A stretch of DNA of 64,000 bases from CAVRXZ01 sp963773035 (GCA_963773035.1 CAVYZX010000017.1:62001-126000); one strand, 5' to 3'; shown: positions 10,055 to 19,143, counted from the stretch's first letter. Numbers and translations: made by a program. The notes: generated from the letters alone by a model not told the origin.

Positions 10055-10118
10055 CCCGCAAAATGTGCAGCCTTTCACGGCTGCGTTCGGTACAATCCCG
10101 CGTCAGTGGAATTGGCGC

Positions 10119-10382
10119 ATGATCCACGCGGCCGAGAGTCTCGTCGCGTCCATCCTTAGAGGGGATCGGGCCTTGTTCATTGGGGTCGAGGACCCCATTG
10201 CCGAGGATGCTGTCCTCGAGGCAGCAGCGGATCACGACGTCCACGGGTTACTTCGACACGTGCTCGTCGAGCGTGGAATGTGGACGGCTGCACCATCTCG
10301 GCTCAGAGCCGTACTCGACGCACGGACTCGAGCGCTGCTCGCCCGCTTTCAGACCGTTTCAAATCTGAGAAGAAGGCCCTGA
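10119..10382 (+). pseudogene. N-terminal fragment of nucleotidyltransferase-family protein
   Basis: An 87-residue frame starting at the ATG at 10119, preceded by TACAAT at 10091-10096, which could be a -10 element. The sequence (AAESLVASILRGDRALF, then HDVHGLLRHVLVERG and LARF) resembles the first ~75 residues of the uncharacterised nucleotidyltransferase family found beside asparagine-synthase-like and peptide-modification genes. The frame ends after SNLRRRP, well before any catalytic GSxxxG region, and only 33 bases separate it from the next gene, so the rest of the gene is missing. I treat it as a decayed remnant. It could instead be a short unrelated protein. Confidence 0.35.
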
Positions 10383-10415
10383 CGAGAGTGGCCGACCTTT
10401 CAGAGAAATACGGCG

Positions 10416-10889
10416 CTATTTATCCCAGGTCTTGACCCCGCCGTGGTCTTTGCATGCACCGTCTTTGGTCTTTCCGCTGTAGGTCGTGCCGTCGGTGCAG
10501 GTCGCCTTATAAGTCGTGCCGGTCACGGTGTTGCCGACCTTCTGCGCACCCGACTTCGTGGCATTGCCGGCGTCCTTTGCGGCGTCGGCCGTTACGCTCC
10601 CGGCCTTCTCAGCGCCTTTGGCCGTTCCCTTTGCTGCGTCGGCGGTCGCATCCCCTGCTTTCTCGGCGCCTTTGGTTGTTTCCTTCGCAGCATCTTTACT
10701 GACATCGGCCGTCGCCTTACCCGTTTCCTTGGCGCCGGTACCGACGGCCTTCCCGACGGTTTTTCCAGCCTCACCGACCTTCTTCGCGCCTTCCTTCGTG
10801 CCCTCCTTCGCCGCTTCCTGGGCGGAAATGGGGCCGACCAGGCAAAGGCCTGCGATCAGTGACGTCGCTATCAAAACTCGCCGCATCAT
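10416..10889 (-). CDS. exported low-complexity repeat protein with DUF3761-like C terminus
   Basis: A near-perfect ribosome site (AAGGAGG, five bases before ATG) fixes the start at 10889, giving 157 residues. The longer frame to 10934 lacks support. The signal peptide is MMRRVLIATSLIAGLCLVG, then PISAQ. The middle (~residues 25-115) is Lys/Ala/Gly/Thr repeats of about 11 residues, such as DAAKGTAKGAEKAG, resembling LEA-like or amphipathic helical repeats. The C terminus (TYKATCTDGTTYSG, then GACKDHGGVKTW) matches the DUF3761 pattern with two Cys and the HGGV motif. It is probably periplasmic and possibly stress-related by analogy with LEA-type proteins. The gene stands 51 bases downstream of the MFS gene on the same strand. 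Confidence 0.7.
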   Translation of the reverse strand: MMRRVLIATSLIAGLCLVGPISAQEAAKEGTKEGAKKVGEAGKTVGKAVGTGAKETGKATADVSKDAAKETTKGAEKAGDATADAAKGTAKGAEKAGSVTADAAKDAGNATKSGAQKVGNTVTGTTYKATCTDGTTYSGKTKDGACKDHGGVKTWDK

Positions 10890-10940
10890 ACGTGCCTCCT
10901 TCCACCGTTTCTGGAACCTGGATGCTATCAACATCGGTAT

Positions 10941-12152
10941 TCAGCTTCTAGTCCCTGTGCGTACTGCCACGTGAGCTTGGTCCTCGGGCATCGAGAGTCT
11001 GATCGCTGCCAGGAGAGACATGACTATGCCGACCGCACATACGCCCTGCCAGCGCCACTTCTGCCAAGCGTATGCGCCCATAGCGGAACCAACGGCACCG
11101 CCAAGAAAGAAGGCCACCATGTACACCGTCGTCAGACGATTGCGCGCTTCGGGCAAAAGGCTATGAATTCGCGATTGGTTCGTCACGTGACCGGCCTGGA
11201 CGCCGGCATCGAGCACGACAACTCCAATCACCAATCCCCATAACGTGTCGCCGAACATGGCGAAAACGACAAACGCGATTGTCGCCACGAAAAGCGCCAC
11301 GCGGACATTGACGCGAGGATTCATGCGATCGGCGAGACGGCCGGCGATCGGGGCAGCGCTGGCTCCCGCTACCCCGATCAGACCGAACAGGCCCGCGACT
11401 CGACTACCGTAATGCAAAGGCGGCGTCTCAAGTCGGAATACCAGCATGGACCAGAACGCGCTGAACGTTCCGAAGAGCATCGCGCCAGCGAACGCCGATT
11501 CCCGCAGAACCGGCTCAAGGCGGACCAGATCCCAAAGCGATTGAAGCAGGCGTGGGTACGAGAGCCGGCTCGTCCCGGCGCTGCGCGGCAGTGTTCCGGC
11601 AACGAAGATGGCCAGGCCAAGCGTCAGAACGCTCGCAACCCAAAACATCGAGCGCCATCCGGCAACCGAACCGATGTACCCGCTTGCCGTCCGCGATAGC
11701 AGGATCCCGATGAGGAGGCCGCTCATGACGATGCCAACGGCTCTTCCACGCTGCTCGGGCCGGGCGAGATGTGCCGCGAACGGCACGAACATTTGAGGCG
11801 ACACCGAAAACGCCCCCACGAAGAAACAGGCGGTCGCTACCCAGGCGTAGGATCGCGCCGTCGCCACCCCGATCAAACTGACTGCGGCACCGAGAAGCAT
11901 GATGACGATGAGCTGACGGCGTTCGCGGATGTCTCCCAAAGGAACAAAGAAGAGAACGCCCGTCGCAAACCCGAGCTGCGCCAGCATCGCGACCGTCCCC
12001 ATCGCCCACGCTGACACGGCAAAGGTCCTCCCGATGTCGGCGAGCAATGGCTGAATGTAGTAGAGATTCCCGACCGCCACGCCAGAGGCTGCCGCCATCA
12101 GCACAAGAATGCCGTCGGTAATGCCGTCGCCTGCTTCGTGATGGGATCGCAT
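10941..12152 (-). CDS. MFS transporter
   Basis: A 403-residue protein with about twelve hydrophobic segments in two halves, the major facilitator layout. The TM2-3 loop carries the MFS motif A region as PLGDIRERRQLIV, and the second half has a matching GRLADRMNPRVNVRV. The N-terminal TM1 (GVAVGNLYYIQPLLADIG) is characteristic of the AraJ/YgaY-like group of predicted sugar or drug effluxers. Substrate cannot be read from sequence. It lies 42 bases downstream of pyrF on the same strand and could be co-transcribed with it, though no functional link is evident. Confidence 0.88.
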   Translation of the reverse strand: MRSHHEAGDGITDGILVLMAAASGVAVGNLYYIQPLLADIGRTFAVSAWAMGTVAMLAQLGFATGVLFFVPLGDIRERRQLIVIMLLGAAVSLIGVATARSYAWVATACFFVGAFSVSPQMFVPFAAHLARPEQRGRAVGIVMSGLLIGILLSRTASGYIGSVAGWRSMFWVASVLTLGLAIFVAGTLPRSAGTSRLSYPRLLQSLWDLVRLEPVLRESAFAGAMLFGTFSAFWSMLVFRLETPPLHYGSRVAGLFGLIGVAGASAAPIAGRLADRMNPRVNVRVALFVATIAFVVFAMFGDTLWGLVIGVVVLDAGVQAGHVTNQSRIHSLLPEARNRLTTVYMVAFFLGGAVGSAMGAYAWQKWRWQGVCAVGIVMSLLAAIRLSMPEDQAHVAVRTGTRS

Positions 12153-12194
12153 CGGTGGAACTGCCCAGACTGAGTCCTTCGGAGGTCAGATGGC

Positions 12195-12956
12195 TCAAAA
12201 GCCGAGCGCCGAATCGATCTCGTCGATGACGCGAGCGGCTGCCTGTCGCGGGTCTGGATCGCTCATGATGGGGCGGCCGACGACGAGATAGTCGGAGCCA
12301 AGTCGAATCGCCTCGGCCGGAGTGGTGTGACGTTTCTGGTCGTCTGCCGACGATCCGGCAGGACGGATGCCAGGGCTGACAATGACGACCGAGCGATCGA
12401 ACTGCCGGCGACAGCAGGCAATTGCCGATCCGGAAACGATGACCCCGTCGCAGCCCGCCTGGAGCGACGCCGCCGCGCGTGACACGATGTATTCGTCGAC
12501 GCTCAGATTCGTTCCACCTGGCGCGACGGCAGACAGATCAGCGGCATCCAAACTGGAGAGCATCGGAACCGTCAGGAATTGTGGATAAAGGGATTGACGG
12601 GCTACGCGAGCGGCTCTGGCCGAGGCGATAGCCGGCGCTGGCATCGAATCGCTCAACGTCAGGAAGGTGACGCCGTTGTCGATGCAGACATTGACGACCG
12701 CAGCGATTGTATTTGCAATATCGCCGGGAACTTTGAGGTCGACGAAGACCCGTTTGTCGCGGAGCGACTCGAGCAGCGTCGGCAGTCCACCCGTGAGAAA
12801 GAGCTGCAGACCGACCTTGAAGAACGTGACGTTGTCCAGCTTGCGGACCGCGTCCAGGGCTTCCTGGATTGTGGGCACGTCGAGTGCCACGATCAGACGG
12901 TCTTTACCGCGCGGAACTGACTCGGCGCTTGGAGATTTGGCGGCTTGGTGGCGCAA
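12195..12956 (-). CDS. pyrF: orotidine 5'-phosphate decarboxylase
   Basis: PyrF converts OMP to UMP, the last step of de novo pyrimidine synthesis, in the cytoplasm. Recognised by LIVALDVPT near the N terminus, the catalytic stretch VFVDLKVPGDIANT, and the phosphate-binding end SPGIRPAG followed later by LVVGRPI. The open frame runs to 13499 but would overlap serS, so the true start must be near the conserved LIVALDV. No ATG is available there, and TTG at 12956 (253 residues) is my choice. The active-site Asp-Lys-Asp array reads DLKVPGD rather than DLKFHD, one residue longer between Lys and the last Asp. It follows serS by 41 bases on the same strand. Confidence 0.88.
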   Translation of the reverse strand: MRHQAAKSPSAESVPRGKDRLIVALDVPTIQEALDAVRKLDNVTFFKVGLQLFLTGGLPTLLESLRDKRVFVDLKVPGDIANTIAAVVNVCIDNGVTFLTLSDSMPAPAIASARAARVARQSLYPQFLTVPMLSSLDAADLSAVAPGGTNLSVDEYIVSRAAASLQAGCDGVIVSGSAIACCRRQFDRSVVIVSPGIRPAGSSADDQKRHTTPAEAIRLGSDYLVVGRPIMSDPDPRQAAARVIDEIDSALGF

Positions 12957-12997
12957 TCGCTTCGCTTTTGAAATCCGGTTGTGAATTGTAGACGAGA

Positions 12998-14281
12998 TCA
13001 GCGCTCGATTTTCTCCTTGCCATCCAGATAGGGCCTCAGCGCGCGCGGCACGACGACCGAACCATCCTTCTCCTGACAGTTCTCCAGAATGGCCACGAGT
13101 GTCCGGCCCACGGCGAGACCCGACCCGTTGAGGGTGTGCACGAGCTCCACTTTGGCCGCGCCGCCAGGCCGGAATTTGATGTTCGCACGCCTGGCTTGGA
13201 ACGCCTCGGTGTTGGTGCACGAGGAGATCTCGCGATAGGTCTGCTGGCTGGGCAGCCACACTTCGATGTCGTAGGTCTTCGCGGCGGCAAATCCCATGTC
13301 GCCGCTGCACAGCAAAACCGTCCGGAACGGCAACTCGAGCCGTTTGAGGACTTCCTCGGCGTTCGCCGTCAGCTTTTCGAGCTCGGCGTATGAGTCCTCC
13401 GGCCGCGTCAGCTTCACCAACTCCACTTTGTCGAACTGATGCTGCCGAATGAGGCCACGCACGTCCTGGCCGTAAGAGCCCGCCTCGCTGCGGAAGCACG
13501 GGGTATAGGCGGTGTAGAGAATCGGCAGTTCCCGGCCGTCGAGGATCTCCTCTCGATGCATGTTCGTAAGAGGTACTTCGGCCGTCGGCACGAGATACAA
13601 GTCCCAGTCACCCGCGATTTTGAACAAATCGGCCTCGAACTTCGGCAAGTTGCCCGTGCCGATGAGCGAGGCGCTATTGATCAGGAACGGCGGCTCGACT
13701 TCCCGATACCCGTGATCGCGGGTATGCAAATCCAGCATGAAGTTGATGAGCGCCCGGGCGAGCCGGGCGCCGGGACCGATCAGACAAGCGAACCGCGCGC
13801 CGGCGATCTTGGCCGCGCGCTCGAAGTCGAGTATCCCGAGCGCGGCCCCAATCTCCCAGTGTGGCCGCGGCTCGAAGTCGAACGTTCGCGGTTCACCATG
13901 GCGCCGGATCTCGACGTTGTCGGCCGAGCTCGCCCCGCTTGGCACGCTCTCATGGGGCAGATTGGGCAGGACCATCAGAGCCTCGGTGCGCTGATGCTCG
14001 ATGGAGTCGAGCTGAATTTCGAGCTGCTTGATGCGCTGCGCGCGCGCCCGCCCGGCTTCCTGAATGGCGGTCGTATCCTGGCCCTGGCGCTTGGCTTTGG
14101 CGATCTCGTCGCCCGCGGTGTTTTGCTGGCGCTTCAGACCCTCGACTTCTGGAATGAGACGACGGCGCACAGTCTCCAGCGCCGCGATGTCGCCGAGCGC
14201 TTTGTCGGGATCCAACCCACGCCGGCGCAGGCCAGCCCGCACTTCTTCCAGACGATCACGGACGACTGACGGATCGAGCAT
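12998..14281 (-). CDS. serS: seryl-tRNA synthetase
   Basis: A class II aminoacyl-tRNA synthetase that charges tRNA-Ser, and would also charge tRNA-Sec, relevant to selD in this window. Started at ATG 14281 (MLDPSVVRDRLEEV), 427 residues, the normal SerRS length; the open frame to 14392 adds unrelated sequence. Residues ~1-110 are the long antiparallel coiled-coil arm that binds the tRNA variable arm (RAQRIKQLEIQLDSIEHQR). The catalytic core shows class II motif 2 (PCFRSEAGSYGQDVRGLIR) and motif 3 (GLAVGRTLVAILEN). Divergent from galU with a 133-base spacer. Confidence 0.97.
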   Translation of the reverse strand: MLDPSVVRDRLEEVRAGLRRRGLDPDKALGDIAALETVRRRLIPEVEGLKRQQNTAGDEIAKAKRQGQDTTAIQEAGRARAQRIKQLEIQLDSIEHQRTEALMVLPNLPHESVPSGASSADNVEIRRHGEPRTFDFEPRPHWEIGAALGILDFERAAKIAGARFACLIGPGARLARALINFMLDLHTRDHGYREVEPPFLINSASLIGTGNLPKFEADLFKIAGDWDLYLVPTAEVPLTNMHREEILDGRELPILYTAYTPCFRSEAGSYGQDVRGLIRQHQFDKVELVKLTRPEDSYAELEKLTANAEEVLKRLELPFRTVLLCSGDMGFAAAKTYDIEVWLPSQQTYREISSCTNTEAFQARRANIKFRPGGAAKVELVHTLNGSGLAVGRTLVAILENCQEKDGSVVVPRALRPYLDGKEKIER

Positions 14282-14414
14282 GAATCCTCGATGGCCGAGC
14301 CTCGGCCTGATGGCAGCGCTCAGATGGTCTCGCAGCTTTCCACGAACGCGCACCATTTTACATTCGTCAGGCGCCCCGCTCGCACGAGCCACGTTCCTCT
14401 GTTACGATGCTTCC

Positions 14415-15308
14415 GTGCGTACCAATGTCCGCAAAGCCGTGTTCCCAGCCGCCGGGTTGGGAACCAGGTTCCTTCCGGCGACTAAAGCGCAACCCAAGGA
14501 AATGCTGCCCCTGGTTGACAAGCCGATCATTCAATACGGCGTGGAAGAGGCCGTCGCCTCGGGGATCGACAACATCATCCTGGTCACGGGACGCGGCAAG
14601 AATGCCATCGAAGATCATTTCGATCGATCCGTTGAGCTCGAATCGTTTCTCGAGGCACGCGGGAAGCAAGATCAGCTCGACGACGTCCGCAAGATCTCGA
14701 GCATGATCAACGTCTCCTACGTCCGACAGGGCGAGCCGCTCGGGCTTGGTCACGCCGTGCTCGTCGCGCGCGAGCTCGTCGGCGACGAGCCGTTTGCCGT
14801 GATCCTGGGCGACGACGTGATCGACGCCGAGCCGCCGGCAATCAAGCAGTTGATCGATGTGTTCCAGAAAGTCGGCGGGCCCGTGCTGGCGGTGGAGCGC
14901 GTTCCGCGTGACGAGATCTCGAGCTACGGCGTGATCGCGCCGGGTTCGTCGCCAAGCGATGGCACGTACGAGGTCAAGGATCTCGTCGAAAAACCGCCGC
15001 GGGACGAGGCCCCGTCCAATCTGGCCATCATCGGGCGCTATATCCTGACGCCCGACATTTTTCCCGCTCTCACCGCCACTCGAAAAGACCGAACGGGTGA
15101 AATCCAACTGACGAACGGCCTGCGCGAACTCCTGAAGTCGCGGCCGATCTATGCCTGCGAGGTAAAAGGCGTCCGGCACGATACCGGCAACAAACTTGGT
15201 TTCTTGAAGGCGGTGGTGTATTTCGCGCTGCGCCGGCCGGATCTGGCCGACAAGTTCTCCGCCTATCTCACGTCGCTCGATCTCGAAACGCCAGCGGTCA
15301 AGCGATAG
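14415..15308 (+). CDS. galU: UTP-glucose-1-phosphate uridylyltransferase
   Basis: Makes UDP-glucose from UTP and glucose 1-phosphate, the sugar donor for surface polysaccharides. The protein has 297 residues from GTG 14415, the standard GalU length. The open frame to 14064 is antisense to serS and is rejected. Residues 8-28 hold the nucleotide-binding signature (VFPAAGLGTRFLPATKA), followed by PKEMLPLVDKPIIQYG, LGLGHAVL and VKDLVEKP, all conserved in GalU. The last third includes the sugar-site EVKGVRHDTGNKLGFLKA. It stands alone, convergent with the FmdB-type gene. With glmU, glmS and the Wzm/Wzt exporter it fits a capacity for surface glycan synthesis. Confidence 0.96.
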   Translation: MRTNVRKAVFPAAGLGTRFLPATKAQPKEMLPLVDKPIIQYGVEEAVASGIDNIILVTGRGKNAIEDHFDRSVELESFLEARGKQDQLDDVRKISSMINVSYVRQGEPLGLGHAVLVARELVGDEPFAVILGDDVIDAEPPAIKQLIDVFQKVGGPVLAVERVPRDEISSYGVIAPGSSPSDGTYEVKDLVEKPPRDEAPSNLAIIGRYILTPDIFPALTATRKDRTGEIQLTNGLRELLKSRPIYACEVKGVRHDTGNKLGFLKAVVYFALRRPDLADKFSAYLTSLDLETPAVKR

Positions 15309-15342
15309 CTGAATCCACGACAGCCGGTGTCGGCGGGCTGCG

Positions 15343-15681
15343 TCAGGTGGTCTTCGGCGTGCTCGAGTCTGCCGATCTCGTCGACGTCGAGGAGGATTCG
15401 GTCGTCGGTGCGCTCTTGGTGCCGTCCGCCGCTTTCTCGCCTTTATCCGCCCCCTTCGTCGCCTTCGAGTCGCCTTCGTTCTTGGCCGCGGCCGTTTGGT
15501 CCTTCTTTGCGTAATCAGTCACGTACCACCCGCTTCCCTTGAACTGGAATGCGGGAGCGGACTGGAGCTTGTGCACGCGTCCACTGCACGTGGGGCATGT
15601 CTCGACGACCGGATCGGACATCTTCTGAATCACCTCGAAGCGTCGTCCACAGGCGTCACATTCGTATTCGTACAGGGGCAT
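15343..15681 (-). CDS. FmdB-family zinc-ribbon protein
   Basis: A 112-residue protein started at ATG 15681 (MPLYEYECDACGRRFE); a start at 15693 adds only MDCA. The first ~55 residues form the FmdB/CxxC_CxxC_SSSS zinc ribbon: CDAC near residues 8-11 and CPTC near 29-32 bind one zinc, and KLQSAPAFQFKGSGWYVTDY is the conserved tail of the domain. The remaining ~55 residues are a disordered Lys/Ala/Ser/Thr-rich tail. Proteins of this type are thought to be small regulatory or nucleic-acid-associated factors, but no activity is established. The gene is 51 bases downstream of the DUF885 gene on the same strand. Confidence 0.88.
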   Translation of the reverse strand: MPLYEYECDACGRRFEVIQKMSDPVVETCPTCSGRVHKLQSAPAFQFKGSGWYVTDYAKKDQTAAAKNEGDSKATKGADKGEKAADGTKSAPTTESSSTSTRSADSSTPKTT

Positions 15682-15732
15682 TGCGCAATCCAATCACAGC
15701 GGCCCACTTATTGGGCCGGTTTTCCGGCAGGG

Positions 15733-17388
15733 CTACTCGAGCAGATCCCCGCTGTCTTCGCCGAGCATCAACTGGCGGTGCAACCAGAAGGGGGCGGTCC
15801 CGTTTGCGAGCAGCGTGTCGTGAAAGGTTCGCAGCGAGAACGCCTTGCCCTGCTGCTGCTTGTAGTCGTTGCGCAGCTTCAGCAGCATCAGTTTGCCCGC
15901 GCTGTACACGAGATATGTCGGATCGAAGGTGCCGCGCTCGGCCTCGCGTCTCGCGCCGGCTTCTTCCATGAAGGCTTCCTCGCGGAAGAAGCGGACTCCT
16001 TGCTCGACGGACATATCTTCCGTGTGGAGCTTGATGCACACGATGAAGCGGGCGAGGCGGATCAATGCCTCGGCCAGCTGTCCCAGCTTGACGCCGTAAT
16101 CGTCGCGGCCGAACCCGGCCTCGACCATCATCTGCTCGCAATAGTGCGCCCAGCCTTCCACAAACGAGGCCGGTGCGAAGAGGATGGACTTGCGCGCTTT
16201 CGACTCGACCCGGCGTAAGTGTTGGTAATGCAGGAAATGCCCCGGATAGACCTCGTGGATTGAGATGGACCAGAGCGTGGGGTAGTTGTAGTCGCGCAGA
16301 TGCTCGTCCTGCCGGTCGGGCGCCCACGTCGGATCCACGTCGGTGAGGTAGTAATACGCGCGTGTCGGACGGCTCTCGAACGGACCGGCGGTCCACATGC
16401 TTGCGAAAGACCAGCGATAGAAATCCGGCGTCGGCGCCACGGTAATCGGTTCCGCTGCGGGGACGGAAATGAGACCGGAACGTTGAATGAACGTCATGAG
16501 CTCGTCGACGTGCTGACGGGCGACGGCAATCAGCTCGCCGGGTGCTGGGTGCTCCGCCTTGGTGCGAGCCCAGGTCTCGAGGGGATCGCCACCGTTCAGC
16601 CGACCCGCCAACGTTCGAAACGCATCCTGGGTGGCCTCGAGCTCGCGTGTGGCGATCGCCAGCAGACGATCGACCGGCAGCGCAAGCCCCTCTTCGAGCT
16701 TGAGTTTCTGCTCGAATTTGTCGCGGCCGAGGCGAAAAGAGGCGCGGGCCCGCGGGGCGACGTTCGATTCCAGATGCTCGATGTAGGCGCCCACAGCCTG
16801 TGAGGCTTCCACCTGGGCATCCGCGAGATCGCCCAGCAGGTGCAAATCGTTTACGTTCGAGAAGGCTCTCGGCAGCTCATCGTCGATGAACTTCAGCGCT
16901 CCCCTGAGTGTCTCGATGCCGACCTTGACGAAGATGCCGGGCGGATCCTTGATGTTGTCGCGAGCGGCCTGTATGAGCCGCGGAGCCTGGCGTAACTTCG
17001 ACAGGACGCGCCGGGCGCGCTCGTCGGCCGAGGCGTGCGTGAAAAGGGCCTGCGTCGCCAGACTGGACGCCAGCACGTCCGCGTAGATCTGCGGATTCCT
17101 CTCCCAAGTCCGAATGTCTTCGAGCTCGAACATCCGGCCGCGAATATGGGACACCAGCATCCGGTGTTCGAGGCGTTCAGCGCCCCTCAACGCCTGCGGA
17201 TCGATTTCATCGAGTCGACGGAGATAGCCTGACAAAGCGTGGGTCTGGCCTTCCATGGCATGGGCACTGAAATCTTCGAGCAGATCGTCATGCCTGTGCA
17301 CGCCGTCCAACGTGGCATAGGTCGGATGGGTCTCGTGGAGGTAACCGAGCAGATCGTCGATGAAATGAGGTAGTGGTTCGGAGATCAT
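15733..17388 (-). CDS. DUF885-family protein, putative zinc metallopeptidase
   Basis: A 551-residue protein from ATG 17388 (MISEPLPHFIDDLL); the upstream ATG at 17436 would add 16 unconserved residues. It is all-helical as in DUF885. Near residue 378 is HEVYPGH, the HExxxGH-type motif that, with a downstream Glu (SFVEGWAHYCEQMM), is the zinc site expected of this gluzincin-like family. No signal peptide is visible, so it is probably cytoplasmic. Peptidase activity is predicted by family and has rarely been tested. It is divergent from rsmI with a 78-base spacer that must hold both promoters. Confidence 0.88.
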   Translation of the reverse strand: MISEPLPHFIDDLLGYLHETHPTYATLDGVHRHDDLLEDFSAHAMEGQTHALSGYLRRLDEIDPQALRGAERLEHRMLVSHIRGRMFELEDIRTWERNPQIYADVLASSLATQALFTHASADERARRVLSKLRQAPRLIQAARDNIKDPPGIFVKVGIETLRGALKFIDDELPRAFSNVNDLHLLGDLADAQVEASQAVGAYIEHLESNVAPRARASFRLGRDKFEQKLKLEEGLALPVDRLLAIATRELEATQDAFRTLAGRLNGGDPLETWARTKAEHPAPGELIAVARQHVDELMTFIQRSGLISVPAAEPITVAPTPDFYRWSFASMWTAGPFESRPTRAYYYLTDVDPTWAPDRQDEHLRDYNYPTLWSISIHEVYPGHFLHYQHLRRVESKARKSILFAPASFVEGWAHYCEQMMVEAGFGRDDYGVKLGQLAEALIRLARFIVCIKLHTEDMSVEQGVRFFREEAFMEEAGARREAERGTFDPTYLVYSAGKLMLLKLRNDYKQQQGKAFSLRTFHDTLLANGTAPFWLHRQLMLGEDSGDLLE

Positions 17389-17466
17389 GTGTGACGTTGA
17401 GCTTGTCGCCTTTATCCAGATCCGCCAATGGTACAATAAACTCGCTCGCCTCGCCTCTCACCCGAC

Positions 17467-18314
17467 ATGCCCGGTACCTTGTTCGTGGTCGCCTCGCCCA
17501 TCGGAAACCTCGAAGACATCAGCGCGCGGGCATTACGTGTACTGCGCGAGGTTCGGTTGATTGCCGCGGAAGACACGCGGCGCACAGCGCGCCTGCTTGC
17601 GCGATACGCGATCAACACGCCAACGACGAGCTTTCACCAGCACAACGAATCATCGAAGCTCGCCACGCTGCTCAAGCGACTGCAGCAGGGAGAGGACCTC
17701 GCTTTGGTGTCTGATGCTGGAACGCCAACGATTTCCGACCCAGGTCAGCATCTCGTTCGCGCGGCTATTGAGGCGGGAGTTCGCGTCGAACCGATCCCCG
17801 GCCCCAGCGCCGTGTTGGCGGCACTCGCGGCGTCCGGAATTGACGCCGCGACGTTCCTGTTCCTCGGTTTTCCGCCGATTCGGTCTAAAGACAGAAAACA
17901 GTGGTTTGAAGACCTGAAGGGAGCCGGAAGACCCGTGGTCTTCTTCGAGGCTCCCCACCGAATTAGGAGCACGCTCGCATACCTCCAGCGGGTTGTTGGG
18001 GATTGTCACGTTTCAATTGCTAGAGAATTGACCAAGACGCACGAAGAATTTGTCAGAGGCCCTATTTCGAGTGTTCTGAAACAGCTTATCGCCCCTCTTG
18101 GTGAGTTCACCGTAGTAGTAAACATTGGGCCAATAACAGATATAGGACAAGCAGAGGCCGCAACCGCCGAAGATCTGCTCAATGAATTTGGTCATATAAC
18201 ATTAAACACTGGCTGTCGAGACGCCGAGCTATCAACGCCTTGGCGAAGGTCCATGGACTGGCGCCAAATGTGGTGTATGACCTAATAGAACGGGCTAAGC
18301 GCTCCGTCGAATGA
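17467..18314 (+). CDS. rsmI: 16S rRNA (cytidine-1402-2'-O)-methyltransferase, frame broken near C terminus
   Basis: RsmI methylates the ribose of C1402 in 16S rRNA using SAM. Conserved blocks are FVVASPIGNLEDIS near residues 6-19, AAEDTRRTARLL, LVSDAGTPTISDPG, EPIPGPSAVLAAL and FFEAPHRI. The uninterrupted frame ends at 18285 with a non-homologous tail. Reading one base back from about 18212 gives the family's real end (RRAINALAKVHGLAPNVVYD, later ERAKRSVE) and stops at TGA 18312-18314. A single missing C in the run after ACTGG explains this. The gene is thus probably intact in the organism, or has a very recent lesion. The last ~250 bases are noticeably more AT-rich than their surroundings. 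Confidence 0.88.
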
Positions 18315-18433
18315 CCGCATGTTGAAGATTCGACCGGGGCGGCCAAGGAGCCTCCCTTGACCAGCACATGGCCTTCTGCTAATTTATGCCGCCTTCGGCT
18401 CGAAACCTCACCCCGCCCCCGCGCAGGAGTTTC

Positions 18434-19099
18434 ATGACGAAGCAGCGCCGAACGGTCAAACTATCCCGGGCGAAAGCCCCAGCTGCGCCATCCTCGGCTC
18501 ACAGCTCTGTGCGCGAGCCGACGCCGCAACCCCATGTTTCTATGCCAGATCCGGTGCCTCGGCGCTCGACGTATGTCGAAGCCGTTGCCTTGTACGAGCG
18601 GGGGTTGGACGCACTCCAGCGCCATGACTATCCGGATGCCGTTGGTCTATTCGAAAGCGTCCTGAGACAGTACCCCGAAGAGAAAGAGCTCCACGAACGA
18701 GTGCGGCTGTACCTCAACATTTGCCAGCGCCAGGTGGTTCGAGCGGATCCTTCACCGCAAACGATCGACGAGCGCCTCTACGCCTCGACCATCGCCATCA
18801 ACGGCGGCAAATACGACGAGGCGATTTCACACCTCCACTTGGTGCGAGACGAGGACCCCGATAACGACCACGCCCTTTACATGCTGGCTGTCGCTCACGC
18901 TCAGCGGGGCGAGCATGCCGCAGCCATCGCACATCTCGAGCGCGCTATAGCTGTGAATCCCGAGAATCGGGCACTGGCGCGTCACGATCCGGACTTGGAT
19001 CCCCTTCGGGGCGACGACTCCTTTCGATCGGCTCTTGAAGCTCCTCCATCTCATCCGATCGACCGGCGGCGCCCACTTCGGCCTCGCCCGAACCGATAA
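18434..19099 (+). CDS. TPR-repeat protein
   Basis: AGGAG five bases before the ATG at 18434 selects this start over 18386 and gives 221 residues. The first ~45 residues are basic and Pro/Ala-rich with no membrane segment. Three or so tetratricopeptide units follow: one at ~YVEAVALYERGLDALQRHDY, one around YASTIAINGGKYDEAISHLH, and a clear canonical pair ALYMLAVAHAQRGEHAAAIA then HLERAIAVNPENRALARHDP. The last TPR plus DLDPLRGDDSFRS is a common bacterial capping pattern. It is probably a cytoplasmic scaffold; the partner is unknown. It ends 44 bases before glmU and may be its first operon gene. Confidence 0.8.
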   Translation: MTKQRRTVKLSRAKAPAAPSSAHSSVREPTPQPHVSMPDPVPRRSTYVEAVALYERGLDALQRHDYPDAVGLFESVLRQYPEEKELHERVRLYLNICQRQVVRADPSPQTIDERLYASTIAINGGKYDEAISHLHLVRDEDPDNDHALYMLAVAHAQRGEHAAAIAHLERAIAVNPENRALARHDPDLDPLRGDDSFRSALEAPPSHPIDRRRPLRPRPNR

Positions 19100-19143
19100 G
19101 CGATAATCAGGCTGGCGCGAGTTCCTGTCCAGCCGACCCCTTG

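Noticed and set aside
12957..13499. N-terminal extension of the pyrF frame
   Set aside because: It overlaps serS and has no similarity to PyrF; the conserved protein begins near LIVALDV.
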